Below are positions 13,437 through 21,523 of a DNA stretch of 23,514 nucleotides, in pieces (position 1 is the stretch's first letter; each line of letters begins with the position of its first letter). The notes beneath the pieces were generated by a model that saw nothing but the letters and a program-made list of their open reading frames with translations, had not been told where the DNA came from and ran no database searches. The translations under genes and the position numbers were made by a program. The DNA comes from Gammaproteobacteria bacterium (lineage in GTDB: Bacteria; Pseudomonadota; Gammaproteobacteria; Xanthomonadales; Wenzhouxiangellaceae). The DNA lies in assembly GCA_003561495.1 (NCBI GenBank), contig PWWM01000077.1, forward strand, positions 1 to 23,514, in the 5' to 3' direction.

Positions 13437-14903
13437 ATGAAAGGCATTTCTCACAAGCTCTTACTGACCCTGATTATTGCATTGTTCGCCCTGCCCGTGG
13501 CGTCTCAGGATCGGGTAATGCTGCCCGACATGGGCAGTACCAGCACTCGTGTACTGTCCCCGGAGCAGGAACGCACATTCGCCCGGGATTTCGAGCGCTT
13601 CATGCGCGCTCACAACCTGTTGATCGAAGACCCCCTCATCCGCTCATACTTCGAGGACATGGGCTTCAGGCTGGTCGCGAATTCATCGCGACCCAATGCC
13701 GAGTTTCACTTTTTCGTGATTCGCGAACCCAGTATCAACGCCTTTGCCAGTGTATCCGGAGTCATCGGACTGCACGCCGGCCTGATCCTGATGGCCCATG
13801 ACGAAAGCGAGGTCGCCGGGGTGGTTGCTCATGAAATCGCTCACGTCACCCAGGACCATCTCGCCCGTGGACTGGAAAATCAGCAACAGGTCTCCCTGCC
13901 GGCGATGCTGGCAGCAATGGGCCTGGCCGTCGCGGCGGCCGCAGCCGGCGCCGGAGACGCCAGCCAGGCCATTCTGGTCAGCGGCATGGGGCTGGCCAGC
14001 CAACTGCAGATCAATCACACCCGGCAAGCCGAAGCCGAAGCGGACCGGGTCGGCATCGGCCTCATGGGTCGCTCCGGATACGACCCGGAGGGCATGACAC
14101 GCTTTTTCGAGCGTCTCAATGTCCATAGCCGAGCCATGGGTCAGGGGCCACCGGAATATCTGCGCACTCACCCCCTGACGGTCAATCGAATTGCCGAAGC
14201 ACGCAATCGGGCCGAGCGCATGACGGTTCAGAATCCGCGCGAGGATGATGAATTTCACTTTGTCCAGTCGCGCCTGCGCGTAATGATGTCCGAACACCCC
14301 GACAACACTGCCGAGTGGTTCCGTCTGCGTCTGGAAAACCAGGAACGCCCCGCCGAAGCGATGCGCTACGGTCTGGTCATGTCCCTGATCGAGGGACGTC
14401 ATCTGGATGCGGCCGAAGAAGCCATCGCTCCACTGCTCGAAGCGGATCCAAAGCGCCAGATCTATCGGATGTTGCTGGCAGAACTCCGTCACCAGCAGGA
14501 CCGGCGAGATGAATCACTGGACATACTCGCCAAGCTATACAGTGAATTTCCAGGTAACCGGGCGATTACCACGCAATATGCCAACACCTTGATGCATGAA
14601 AAAAATCCTGAGCATGCCCGACTGGCCATGGACATCCTGCGTCGGCACTTGCGCCGGTTTCCTCAGGACTTGCACATGACAGAGCTGCTCGCCCGCGCGG
14701 CGGACCGCGTCGGCGACAATGTTCGCGCTGCTGAAGCACTGGCCGACAGCTACTACATGCGCGGTGGCATCAAGGAAGCCATCGAACAGCTCGAACGAGT
14801 CACCAAGCGGGAGGACCTGGATTATTACCAGCGCTCCCGGATCAATGCGCGCCTGGCTGATTTACGCTCAGAGCACATGCGCATGGCCAGGCAGGAGCGC
14901 TGA
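13437..14903 (+). CDS. bepA: periplasmic M48 metalloprotease with TPR domain, BepA-like
   Basis: BepA degrades or assists stalled outer-membrane proteins such as LptD and binds the BAM complex. The 488-residue protein is almost the same length as E. coli BepA (487). Signal peptide: residues 1-23 (LLLTLIIALFALPVASQ). The M48 zinc site HEIAH is at 132-136, and EAEADRVG near 199-206 provides the third ligand (likely Glu201). A helical Ala-rich stretch follows (160-180), then RTHPLTVNRIAEA, which corresponds to the His-bearing gating segment, and a TPR-like C-terminus from about residue 285 to the end. Transcribed alone or with ppk, 41 bp downstream. The call is solid; the exact substrate set is family knowledge. 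Confidence 0.93.
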   Translation: MKGISHKLLLTLIIALFALPVASQDRVMLPDMGSTSTRVLSPEQERTFARDFERFMRAHNLLIEDPLIRSYFEDMGFRLVANSSRPNAEFHFFVIREPSINAFASVSGVIGLHAGLILMAHDESEVAGVVAHEIAHVTQDHLARGLENQQQVSLPAMLAAMGLAVAAAAAGAGDASQAILVSGMGLASQLQINHTRQAEAEADRVGIGLMGRSGYDPEGMTRFFERLNVHSRAMGQGPPEYLRTHPLTVNRIAEARNRAERMTVQNPREDDEFHFVQSRLRVMMSEHPDNTAEWFRLRLENQERPAEAMRYGLVMSLIEGRHLDAAEEAIAPLLEADPKRQIYRMLLAELRHQQDRRDESLDILAKLYSEFPGNRAITTQYANTLMHEKNPEHARLAMDILRRHLRRFPQDLHMTELLARAADRVGDNVRAAEALADSYYMRGGIKEAIEQLERVTKREDLDYYQRSRINARLADLRSEHMRMARQER

Positions 14904-14944
14904 CACGGTCACAGGATCTAAATCCTTGTCGGGTTACCCTAATT

Positions 14945-17113
14945 GTGCTGACATCGTCAAAGGTTCGGGATTCTGTGGAAAAAAAACGCGTCGAATCGGT
15001 CCTGGAAGTCAGCCAGCAAGCCCCCGAACTTCCCCAATGGCACGATGAGGATCTCAGCCCCCCGGAACTGCTGTTCAATCGCGAGCTGAGCCTGCTCGCT
15101 TTCACAAGAAGAGTACTCGAGCTGGCCCGTGGTGAAGCGGTACCGCTACTGGAACGTCTGCGATTCCTGTGCATTTCCTGCACCAATCTCGACGAGTTCT
15201 TCGAGGTTCGGGTGGCATCCATTCGGCAACGACTTCAACATGGCGTCAATCAGGCGGGCCCCGACGGGCTGACTCCCAGCGCAACCCTGGAGTCAATACG
15301 GGCTGCGGTCGTCGAGATGGTCGACGAACAATATCGGGTCATGAACGATGAACTCACTCCGTCCCTGGCCGAGGAGGACATTCGCATCCTGCGTCGCCAG
15401 GAGTGGACCCGCTCGCAGAAACGCTGGTTACATCGTCACTTCCGCAACGAATTGATGCCGGTACTGAGCCCCCTGGGACTGGACCCGGCCCATCCCTTCC
15501 CCCGCATTCTCAACAAGAGCCTGAACTTTGCGGTCGAGCTGGAAGGTCGTGATGCTTTCGGGCGCGACAGCGGCATGGCGCTGGTACGCGCGCCACGCTC
15601 TTTGCCGCGGATCATTCGCATCCCGAAAAGCCATTCCGGCGGCAGCGATGATTTCGTTTTTCTTTCATCGATTCTGCATGCCTTCATCGATGAGTTGTTT
15701 CCAGGCATGAAGGTGCGTGGCTGCTACCAGTTCAGGGTGACCCGAAACAGCGAGCTGTTCGTCGATGAGGAAGAAATCGAGGATCTGGCGAGGGCCCTCG
15801 AGGGTGAACTGATGGAGCGAGGTTTTGCCGAAGCGGTCCGCCTGGAAGTTGCCGATAATTGTCCCGATTCCACTGCCCGTTTCCTCGCCACCAAGTTCGG
15901 GATTGATGAACCCGATATCTACCGATGCAATGGCCCGGTCAACCTCAACCGCATGGTGGCCATCTGCGACCTGACTGACCGGCCCGACCTCAAGTATCCG
16001 TTGTTTCAGCCGCAAACGCCGAAAAGCCTGTTGCCGACCAGCAACCTGTTCGCCAGTATCCGCAGAAAGGACTGGCTGCTGCATCACCCCTATGACAGCT
16101 TTCAGCCGGTAGTCGATCTGATGCGCCAGGCCGCCAGTGACCCCAGCGTATTGGCCATCAAGCAAACCCTGTATCGCACCGGGGTGGATTCGGCACTGGT
16201 CGGACTTCTGATCGATGCCGCCCGCTCCGGCAAGGACGTCACCGTCATCGTCGAGCTGCGCGCCCGATTCGACGAGGAAGCCAACATCACCCTGGCAACC
16301 CGCCTGCAGGAAGCCGGGGTGCAAGTGGTCTACGGCGTCGTCGGTCACAAGACCCATGCCAAGATGATGCTGATCGTGCGCCGCGAACGGGGCAAGCTGT
16401 ATCGATATGCGCACCTGGGTACAGGCAACTATCATCAGGGCACGGCCGGCGCCTATACCGACTGGAGCCTGATGACTTCCGATTCCGCCCTGACCCAGGA
16501 TGTTCACCGCATTTTCCAACAACTGTCCGGGCTGGGCCGAGTGCAGGCCCTGAATCGGGTTGTCCAGTCTCCGTTCAGCCTGCATTCGTTTCTGCTTGAG
16601 CGCATAAAGCGAGAAACCGAAAACGCCAAAGCGGGCAAACCTGCCTGCGTTTGCGCCAAGATGAACTCGCTGACTGAACAGACCATCATCCAGGCCCTTT
16701 ACCGGGCATCACGTGCAGGCGTTCGCATCCGTCTCGTGGTGCGCGGCATTTGTTGCTTGAGGCCCGGAATTCCCGGACTTTCGGACAATATCCGGGTGCG
16801 CTCCATCCTGGGCCGTTTTCTTGAGCACAGTCGGGTTTACCATTTCGCCAATGACGGCCAACCCGAAACCTGGGCTTCCAGCGCGGACTGGATGGAGCGC
16901 AACCTGTTTCAGCGGGTCGAAACCTGCTTCCCGATTTCGGAGTCGCAGGCGGCCAAGCGGGTCTTTCATGACAGCATCGAGCTCGCCTTCAAGGACAATG
17001 TTCAGGCCTGGGAATTGCATGGCGACGGCAATTATCACTTGATGCAACCGGCCGGCCAGGAAGAGCCGGTGTCCGCCCAGCAAATCCTTATGGACCGTAG
17101 CGCCAGTGACTGA
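14945..17113 (+). CDS. ppk1: polyphosphate kinase 1
   Basis: Reversibly makes polyphosphate from ATP through a phosphohistidine. The product is 722 residues from the GTG at 14945. The N-terminal domain begins with FNRELSLLAFTRRVLELA; LDEFFEVRVASIRQ follows. The catalytic PLD-like halves are present: GHKTHAKMMLIV with the phosphorylated His (E. coli His435 equivalent) and RYAHLGTGNYH with the second His, then NSLTEQTIIQALYRAS, SDNIRVRSILGRFLEHSRV and SSADWMERN. A GTG at 14975 would shorten the protein by ten residues and is preceded by AAAGG, so the start is uncertain. Its stop overlaps the ppx start by 8 bp, which supports co-translation. Confidence 0.95.
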   Translation: MLTSSKVRDSVEKKRVESVLEVSQQAPELPQWHDEDLSPPELLFNRELSLLAFTRRVLELARGEAVPLLERLRFLCISCTNLDEFFEVRVASIRQRLQHGVNQAGPDGLTPSATLESIRAAVVEMVDEQYRVMNDELTPSLAEEDIRILRRQEWTRSQKRWLHRHFRNELMPVLSPLGLDPAHPFPRILNKSLNFAVELEGRDAFGRDSGMALVRAPRSLPRIIRIPKSHSGGSDDFVFLSSILHAFIDELFPGMKVRGCYQFRVTRNSELFVDEEEIEDLARALEGELMERGFAEAVRLEVADNCPDSTARFLATKFGIDEPDIYRCNGPVNLNRMVAICDLTDRPDLKYPLFQPQTPKSLLPTSNLFASIRRKDWLLHHPYDSFQPVVDLMRQAASDPSVLAIKQTLYRTGVDSALVGLLIDAARSGKDVTVIVELRARFDEEANITLATRLQEAGVQVVYGVVGHKTHAKMMLIVRRERGKLYRYAHLGTGNYHQGTAGAYTDWSLMTSDSALTQDVHRIFQQLSGLGRVQALNRVVQSPFSLHSFLLERIKRETENAKAGKPACVCAKMNSLTEQTIIQALYRASRAGVRIRLVVRGICCLRPGIPGLSDNIRVRSILGRFLEHSRVYHFANDGQPETWASSADWMERNLFQRVETCFPISESQAAKRVFHDSIELAFKDNVQAWELHGDGNYHLMQPAGQEEPVSAQQILMDRSASD

Positions 17114-18620
17114 CCAGAACCTGTTTGCCGCTGTCGACCTGGGCAGTAACAGTTTTCACCTGATCATCGCCCGCATGGAGCAGGGCCAGATCCAGGTCAT
17201 CGATCGAATTCGGGACATGGTGCGCCTGGCCGGTGGACTGGATGAGCGTGGTCGGCTGGACCCGCAGGTGCGCGAAAATGCCTTGGCCAGCCTGGCCCGC
17301 TTCGGACAACGGATTGCTGCGGTGCCGCCCCGGCAGGTCCGTGCAGTCGGTACCCAGACCTTTCGACGACTGGCCAATCCCGATGCGTTCCTGGTCATTG
17401 CCGAAACCGCACTGGGTTGTCCAATCGACATCATCAGTGGGCGAGAAGAAGCACGCCTGGTCTACCTGGGCGTCAGCCAGGGCACGGCACCGGCCGACGC
17501 CCGTCGCCTGGTCGTTGACATCGGCGGCGGCTCTACCGAGATGGTGCTCGGTGAGTCACTGGAACCGATTCGTGCCGAGAGTCTGCCGTTTGGCTGCGTC
17601 GGCATGACCAGAAGCGCTTTTGAAAATGGCCGTATCACGATCAACCGCTGGCGATCGGCCCTGCACGAAGTACTGGGTGCACTGCAACCGTTTGCCTCGG
17701 ATTTCCGAAAGGACGGCTGGAGCCAGGCGGTCGGTTCCTCCGGCACCATTCGCGCCGTTGCCACCATCATTTCCAGCTTTAATTCCCGGGCCCATGGGAC
17801 CATCAACCGTCATGACCTTGGTCAACTCAAGAATCGTCTGCTTGAAATGGGTCATGTCGATCGAATCGAGATGGACGGGTTGTCAAGCAACCGTCGTCCC
17901 GTCATCGCCGGCGGTGTGCTGGTCCTGGAAGCGGTCATGAGCGCACTCGACATCGATGAACTGCAAGTGTCCTCTTTCGCCCTCCGCGAGGGGCTGCTTT
18001 ACGATCTGCTCGGTCGCCTGGAGCGCCGAGATCCACGCGAGCGCACGGTACACGTCATGGCCCGGCGTTACCAGATCGACTCGGCCCAGGCCGCGCGCGT
18101 GTCGGATTGGGCAGGCAGCGCCCTGGAGCAGGTCGCCGAGGAGTGGGATCTTGACTCGGCGCACGCCGACTTGCTCCACTGGACCTGCCAACTGCACGAA
18201 CTCGGCTTGGCGATCTCTCATGATCGTTCTGCGGCCCATAGCGATTACATACTCGAATACTCGGACATGCCGGGCTTCGGACGCCTGGAGCAAAAGATGA
18301 TGGCGGCTATTGCCGGACTGCAGCATGGCCGCATCGACCCGGCTCGAATCAAGCGATTGCCTGCGCGATTGCAGACTCCGGCACGCAGAATGCTGGCCAT
18401 TTTGCGTCTGGCCACGACCCTGTTCCGTTCACGCACCGATACCCAGAGCACTGACTATGCCCTGATTGCGCGCGGTGACGGACTCGAGCTGCAATTGCCG
18501 CCGGACTGGTTAGGCAGGCATCCCCTGACCCAACGCGACCTGGAGACTGAGCGCAAGCAACTGAAGAAAGTCGGCATCAAATTTCGCGTCAGCACACTGA
18601 AAACCGGACCCGCGACATGA
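17106..18620 (+). CDS. ppx: exopolyphosphatase / Ppx-GppA phosphatase
   Basis: Removes terminal phosphates from polyphosphate; the family also includes pppGpp phosphatase GppA. The 504-residue protein has the ASKHA-fold phosphate loops DLGSNSFHLIIAR (11-23) and VDIGGGSTEM near 139-148, with the acidic catalytic region GREEARLVYLGV. The C-terminal half is an HD-like helical domain (HELGLAISHDRSAAHSDYI near 360-380), as in E. coli Ppx (513 residues). It starts at GTG within the end of ppk1 and ends in ATGA with epmA, so the three genes form one operon. Ppx is favoured over GppA because of the neighbour and the full-length C-terminal domain. Confidence 0.93.
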   Translation: MTDQNLFAAVDLGSNSFHLIIARMEQGQIQVIDRIRDMVRLAGGLDERGRLDPQVRENALASLARFGQRIAAVPPRQVRAVGTQTFRRLANPDAFLVIAETALGCPIDIISGREEARLVYLGVSQGTAPADARRLVVDIGGGSTEMVLGESLEPIRAESLPFGCVGMTRSAFENGRITINRWRSALHEVLGALQPFASDFRKDGWSQAVGSSGTIRAVATIISSFNSRAHGTINRHDLGQLKNRLLEMGHVDRIEMDGLSSNRRPVIAGGVLVLEAVMSALDIDELQVSSFALREGLLYDLLGRLERRDPRERTVHVMARRYQIDSAQAARVSDWAGSALEQVAEEWDLDSAHADLLHWTCQLHELGLAISHDRSAAHSDYILEYSDMPGFGRLEQKMMAAIAGLQHGRIDPARIKRLPARLQTPARRMLAILRLATTLFRSRTDTQSTDYALIARGDGLELQLPPDWLGRHPLTQRDLETERKQLKKVGIKFRVSTLKTGPAT

Positions 18621-19540
18621 CCTGGCGGCCCGATATTGATCCTGCCATGCTGGAAATCCGAGCCCGGTTACTGGCCGATATTCGACAGTTTTTCATTGAA
18701 CGGGATGTTCTCGAGGTTACCACGCCGCTGATCACCGACTACGGAATCACCGATCCCAATATCGATAGCTTTGCTTTACACGGGCAGGCGGCTTTTCTGC
18801 GCACTTCACCGGAGTATTTTCACAAACGCCTGCTGGCTGACAATGTCGGCGACCTGTACGAACTCGGCCCCGTCTTTCGCGCCCATGAGGAGGGTCGTCA
18901 CCACCGGCGAGAGTTCTGGATGCTGGAATGGTACCGAACCGGCTGGACCTGGCAGGCACTGGCCGATGAGGTCGTCGAACTGATCCGTTATTGTTGCCCG
19001 GTCTCTGACCTGCTGCAATCCAATGCGATCAACCGATCCTGGCGCGCCTGCCTGCAAGAAACCCTGTCCTGCGACCCCTTGACCTGTGAGGATAGCGAAA
19101 TCGTCCGGCTCACTCCGACTCTGCCGGCTGACTGCGACCGTGATATGCGCCTGGATTACCTGTTTGCCACGCAGATTCAACCGCACTTTCCAGCCGACCG
19201 CCTGACGGTTGTCCATGGCTACCCTGCCAGTCAGGCGGCACTGGCCCGCCTGGACCCCGAGGATGACCGCATTGCCGAACGCTTCGAGGTGTTCTGGGGG
19301 GCAGTCGAACTGGCCAATGGCTACCGTGAACTCACCTGCCCCGAAACACAACGGCGTCGCTTCGACAAGGACAATCTGCGCCGCAGCAAACTGGGACGCC
19401 CGACCATGCCCGTCGATGAAAACCTGCTGGCGGCGCTGGATGCCGGACTGCCCGAATGTTCCGGAGTAGCCCTGGGGGTGGATCGGTTGCTGATGGTCAT
19501 GCACGGGTCCGATCATATCGACCAGGTGGCCCCGTTCTAG
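18617..19540 (+). CDS. epmA: EF-P-(R)-beta-lysine ligase EpmA
   Basis: A class II lysyl-tRNA-synthetase paralogue without the tRNA-binding N-domain; it attaches (R)-beta-lysine to a lysine of elongation factor P, easing translation of polyproline. At 307 residues it is close to E. coli EpmA (325). Motif 1 region VLEVTTPLIT, the substrate loop RTSPEYFHKRLLA, motif 2 FRAHEEGRHHRREFWMLEWYR (about 89-109) and motif 3 GVALGVDRLLM near 284-294 are visible. It overlaps ppx in ATGA. The lysine aminomutase EpmB and EF-P are not in this window. Older names for the family are genX, yjeA and poxA. Confidence 0.93.
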   Translation: MTWRPDIDPAMLEIRARLLADIRQFFIERDVLEVTTPLITDYGITDPNIDSFALHGQAAFLRTSPEYFHKRLLADNVGDLYELGPVFRAHEEGRHHRREFWMLEWYRTGWTWQALADEVVELIRYCCPVSDLLQSNAINRSWRACLQETLSCDPLTCEDSEIVRLTPTLPADCDRDMRLDYLFATQIQPHFPADRLTVVHGYPASQAALARLDPEDDRIAERFEVFWGAVELANGYRELTCPETQRRRFDKDNLRRSKLGRPTMPVDENLLAALDAGLPECSGVALGVDRLLMVMHGSDHIDQVAPF

Positions 19541-19855
19541 GAAGCCGCTGAACCACTCTGAGGGGTCCCGGTTCCGGGCTCGCTGTCGCGGAGCTAACGG
19601 AGACGAGCCTGAAAGTCGCCGTGTGCTGAAGAAACACCAAAAACACGGGCCTGTGGAAAGCCGATTGGTAGGGTGGGATTTTGGGGAGAAGCATCGGGTG
19701 GTATCCGACCGCTCACGGCCTGACCCCCAAGATCACATCAATCCTCTTCGGTGGTTTCCAGGAATTTTGTTCTGTTTGAAATCCTGCGATGCAGTAATCA
19801 GACCAAGCACAGGAATCTGTTTGATAAAAGACCGGTCGCGCCCGCGCAAAGTTGT
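19541..19855. other. gene-poor stretch after epmA
   Basis: This 315-bp stretch lies between the epmA stop and the end of the small membrane protein gene. Short open frames exist on both strands but none has a start with ribosome binding site or protein-like composition. No tRNA signature is seen. A 6-bp inverted repeat (GGCTCG / CGAGCC, 19578-19610 region) and a CCCGG-TT-CCGGG palindrome lie close after epmA; neither is followed by a T-run. It may hold a small RNA or the remnant of a lost gene. Confidence 0.4.
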
Positions 19856-20389
19856 TCAGCCGGGCAATCGCCACGACTCGACCACGCGTTGCCCGGTCAA
19901 CAGCACCCGTTCGATCAAGGAGATCTGGTTGGGCCGGTACAGACGATGAATCTCCCCAAGCATCAGCTCGGTCCTGGATTCATCGGCCCGCATCACCACC
20001 AGCACCGCATTGGCCGGATGCGGCGGCGACCGCCATTGGTCGAAAAGCCACGACGGAATCCCTTCCATCAATGCCGCATCGGGTTCGGACCGGGCGCCGA
20101 CCAGGAATCCACGAACGAACTCGCCATCGTTCGTTTCAATGCTGACCAGCATGATGGGACGATCACGTGAAATCAGGGCCTGCTGCTCCCGAGCGCCTGG
20201 CCTGGCGACAACGAACTCGCGTCGTGCTTCATCAGAGGTGGTTTCGGCAATGATCCACTCCTCGACCGGCCAGGGCCACAGGGGCATCAATACATGCCGG
20301 GCTGGTGCGAACAACAGGAGTGCCAGGAGCATCAGGAGAACCAGTGCCTGCCCAAGTTTCGAAAACCAGTCTGTCACTGTCGGCATCAT
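19856..20389 (-). CDS. small membrane-anchored protein of unknown function
   Basis: I do not recognise this family. The 177-residue product has one hydrophobic segment at residues 13-35 (LGQALVLLMLLALLLFAPARHVLM), with the bulk after it presumably in the periplasm. The soluble part starts PLWPWPVEEWIIAETTSDEARREFVVARP and has a run of short strands (LISRDRPIMLVSIETNDGEFVRGFLVG) and a helix-rich end. It contains no Cys and no known catalytic motif. ATG codons at 20389 and 20386 are both possible and neither has a strong Shine-Dalgarno. The gene is alone, divergent from the GNAT-VanY gene. Coding is supported by length and by composition similar to its neighbours. Confidence 0.7.
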   Translation of the reverse strand: MMPTVTDWFSKLGQALVLLMLLALLLFAPARHVLMPLWPWPVEEWIIAETTSDEARREFVVARPGAREQQALISRDRPIMLVSIETNDGEFVRGFLVGARSEPDAALMEGIPSWLFDQWRSPPHPANAVLVVMRADESRTELMLGEIHRLYRPNQISLIERVLLTGQRVVESWRLPG

Positions 20390-20452
20390 GATTTCGCCAT
20401 GCTATCACGCAACAGTTTCCATTCGACCCTGTACGCAATGGCTGCAATCGCT

Positions 20453-20458
20453 TAGAAT
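20453..20458 (+). promoter_or_regulatory. possible -10 box of the GNAT-VanY gene
   Basis: TAGAAT lies about 70 nt before the ATG at 20528, with TGTACG (three of six -35 matches) 17 nt upstream. It is the best candidate in the divergent gap, but weak. Confidence 0.28.
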
Positions 20459-20527
20459 CTATTGCGTATCGCCTGTCTCCCGGGGGTGAAAATCTAGGCG
20501 TCAATAAATCAATCCGCCGGAGCGTGT

Positions 20528-21502
20528 ATGAATAATGGCATCAGGATAAGGCCGGCCAGGAATGCGGAATTGCCGACCCTGGCCCGCCTGATCGAAAATC
20601 AACTACCTGACATGATGGCTGGCAGAAAAAGACCTGCCAATATTGAAAAACATCTGGCCAGTCTCATTCCTGATAAATCCCTGATTCTGGCCACCCGTGG
20701 CAATCGATTGGCTGGTTTGACTGCGGTCGATATCGATCATGCTCTGATTCTGGCCTGCTACCTGGATCCGGAAACGGCATCTCCGGAAACGCCCAAGCAA
20801 CTATTCAAGGCCGCCGAACAGCTTGCCCTGTCTTATGGCATCCGCAAGCTGGGTTGTCAGGTCAAGAAACAGGTGTCAGGCTTTATCAAGTCGATGGGCT
20901 ACCGGACGGGTTCCGAGGCCGGGGACTCGCCCACTCCAGTCCTGGAAAAAGACCTGCTAGATGGCGCTGACCCTGAACTGATCGCCCTGATCAAGCTGCA
21001 GGATGAACTTGGAATTCCCGCCGATTATGGGATCCGTTACCGCATGTGTCTGCAACCGGAGGCCAAGACACTGGTCCCGGTGGGCCGTGATATCTTTGAC
21101 CGGGACCAGCGCCTGGTTCCGGCTGCGGCCACGGCCTGGACGCGCCTGCAAACCGCGGCTTCCGGTCATGCCATCGAGCTCAAGCTGGTGTCGGCCTTCC
21201 GCGGCGTGAACTACCAGGCCAATCTGTTTCGCCGCAAGCTCGAGCAAGGCCAGTCCATTGATGACATTCTCAAAGTCTCGGCTCCGCCCGGCTACAGTGA
21301 GCATCATAGTGGTCAGGCCATCGACGTGACCACTCCGGGCATCAAGCCGCTTGAACCGGAATTCGGCGAAACCAAGGCCTATCGCTGGCTGCGCTCGAAT
21401 GCCGGCATCTACGGCTTCAAGGAATCCTATCCGCGAGAAAATCGCCACGGAATTGCCTGGGAACCCTGGCACTGGCGCTATCATCACCGACCCGGCTTGT
21501 AG
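20528..21502 (+). CDS. GNAT-like domain fused to M15B (VanY-type) carboxypeptidase
   Basis: Two parts are visible in 324 residues. Residues 1 to about 140 follow a GNAT acetyltransferase pattern (IRIRPARNAELPTLARL at the start, LAGLTAVDIDHALILACYLDP as the central strands, FIKSMGYRTG near the end), but the acetyl-CoA loop Q/RxxGxG/A is not recognisable, so it may be inactive. Residues about 180-324 are a zinc D-Ala-D-Ala or LD-carboxypeptidase of the VanY/LdcB type: SAFRGVNYQANLF (222-234), SxHxxGxAxD at 257-266 (His259, Asp266) and WEPWHWRY at 311-318 (Glu312, His315). No signal peptide or membrane segment precedes it, so it is probably cytosolic. GGAG precedes the ATG. A bidirectional hairpin follows the stop. 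Confidence 0.88.
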   Translation: MNNGIRIRPARNAELPTLARLIENQLPDMMAGRKRPANIEKHLASLIPDKSLILATRGNRLAGLTAVDIDHALILACYLDPETASPETPKQLFKAAEQLALSYGIRKLGCQVKKQVSGFIKSMGYRTGSEAGDSPTPVLEKDLLDGADPELIALIKLQDELGIPADYGIRYRMCLQPEAKTLVPVGRDIFDRDQRLVPAAATAWTRLQTAASGHAIELKLVSAFRGVNYQANLFRRKLEQGQSIDDILKVSAPPGYSEHHSGQAIDVTTPGIKPLEPEFGETKAYRWLRSNAGIYGFKESYPRENRHGIAWEPWHWRYHHRPGL

Positions 21503-21523
21503 AAATCGGCGTTCAGCCGATTT
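21503..21523. terminator. bidirectional terminator between the VanY-like gene and photolyase
   Basis: AAATCGGC (21503-21510) and GCCGATTT (21516-21523) form a perfect 8-bp stem with a 5-nt loop that fills the gap between two convergent stop codons. The A and T ends of the stem serve as short T-runs on both strands. The position and symmetry support a shared terminator. Confidence 0.6.

Noticed and set aside
14913..14926. AGGAT-N4-ATCCT inverted repeat between bepA and ppk1
   Set aside because: Five bp with a 4-nt loop and no T-run; too weak to call a terminator or operator.
15665..16585. 306-codon open frame opposite ppk1
   Set aside because: Antisense to the catalytic region of polyphosphate kinase; translation is not protein-like.
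19623..19949. 108-codon plus-strand open frame after epmA
   Set aside because: Unusual composition, no ribosome binding site, and its second half lies antisense to the small membrane protein gene.
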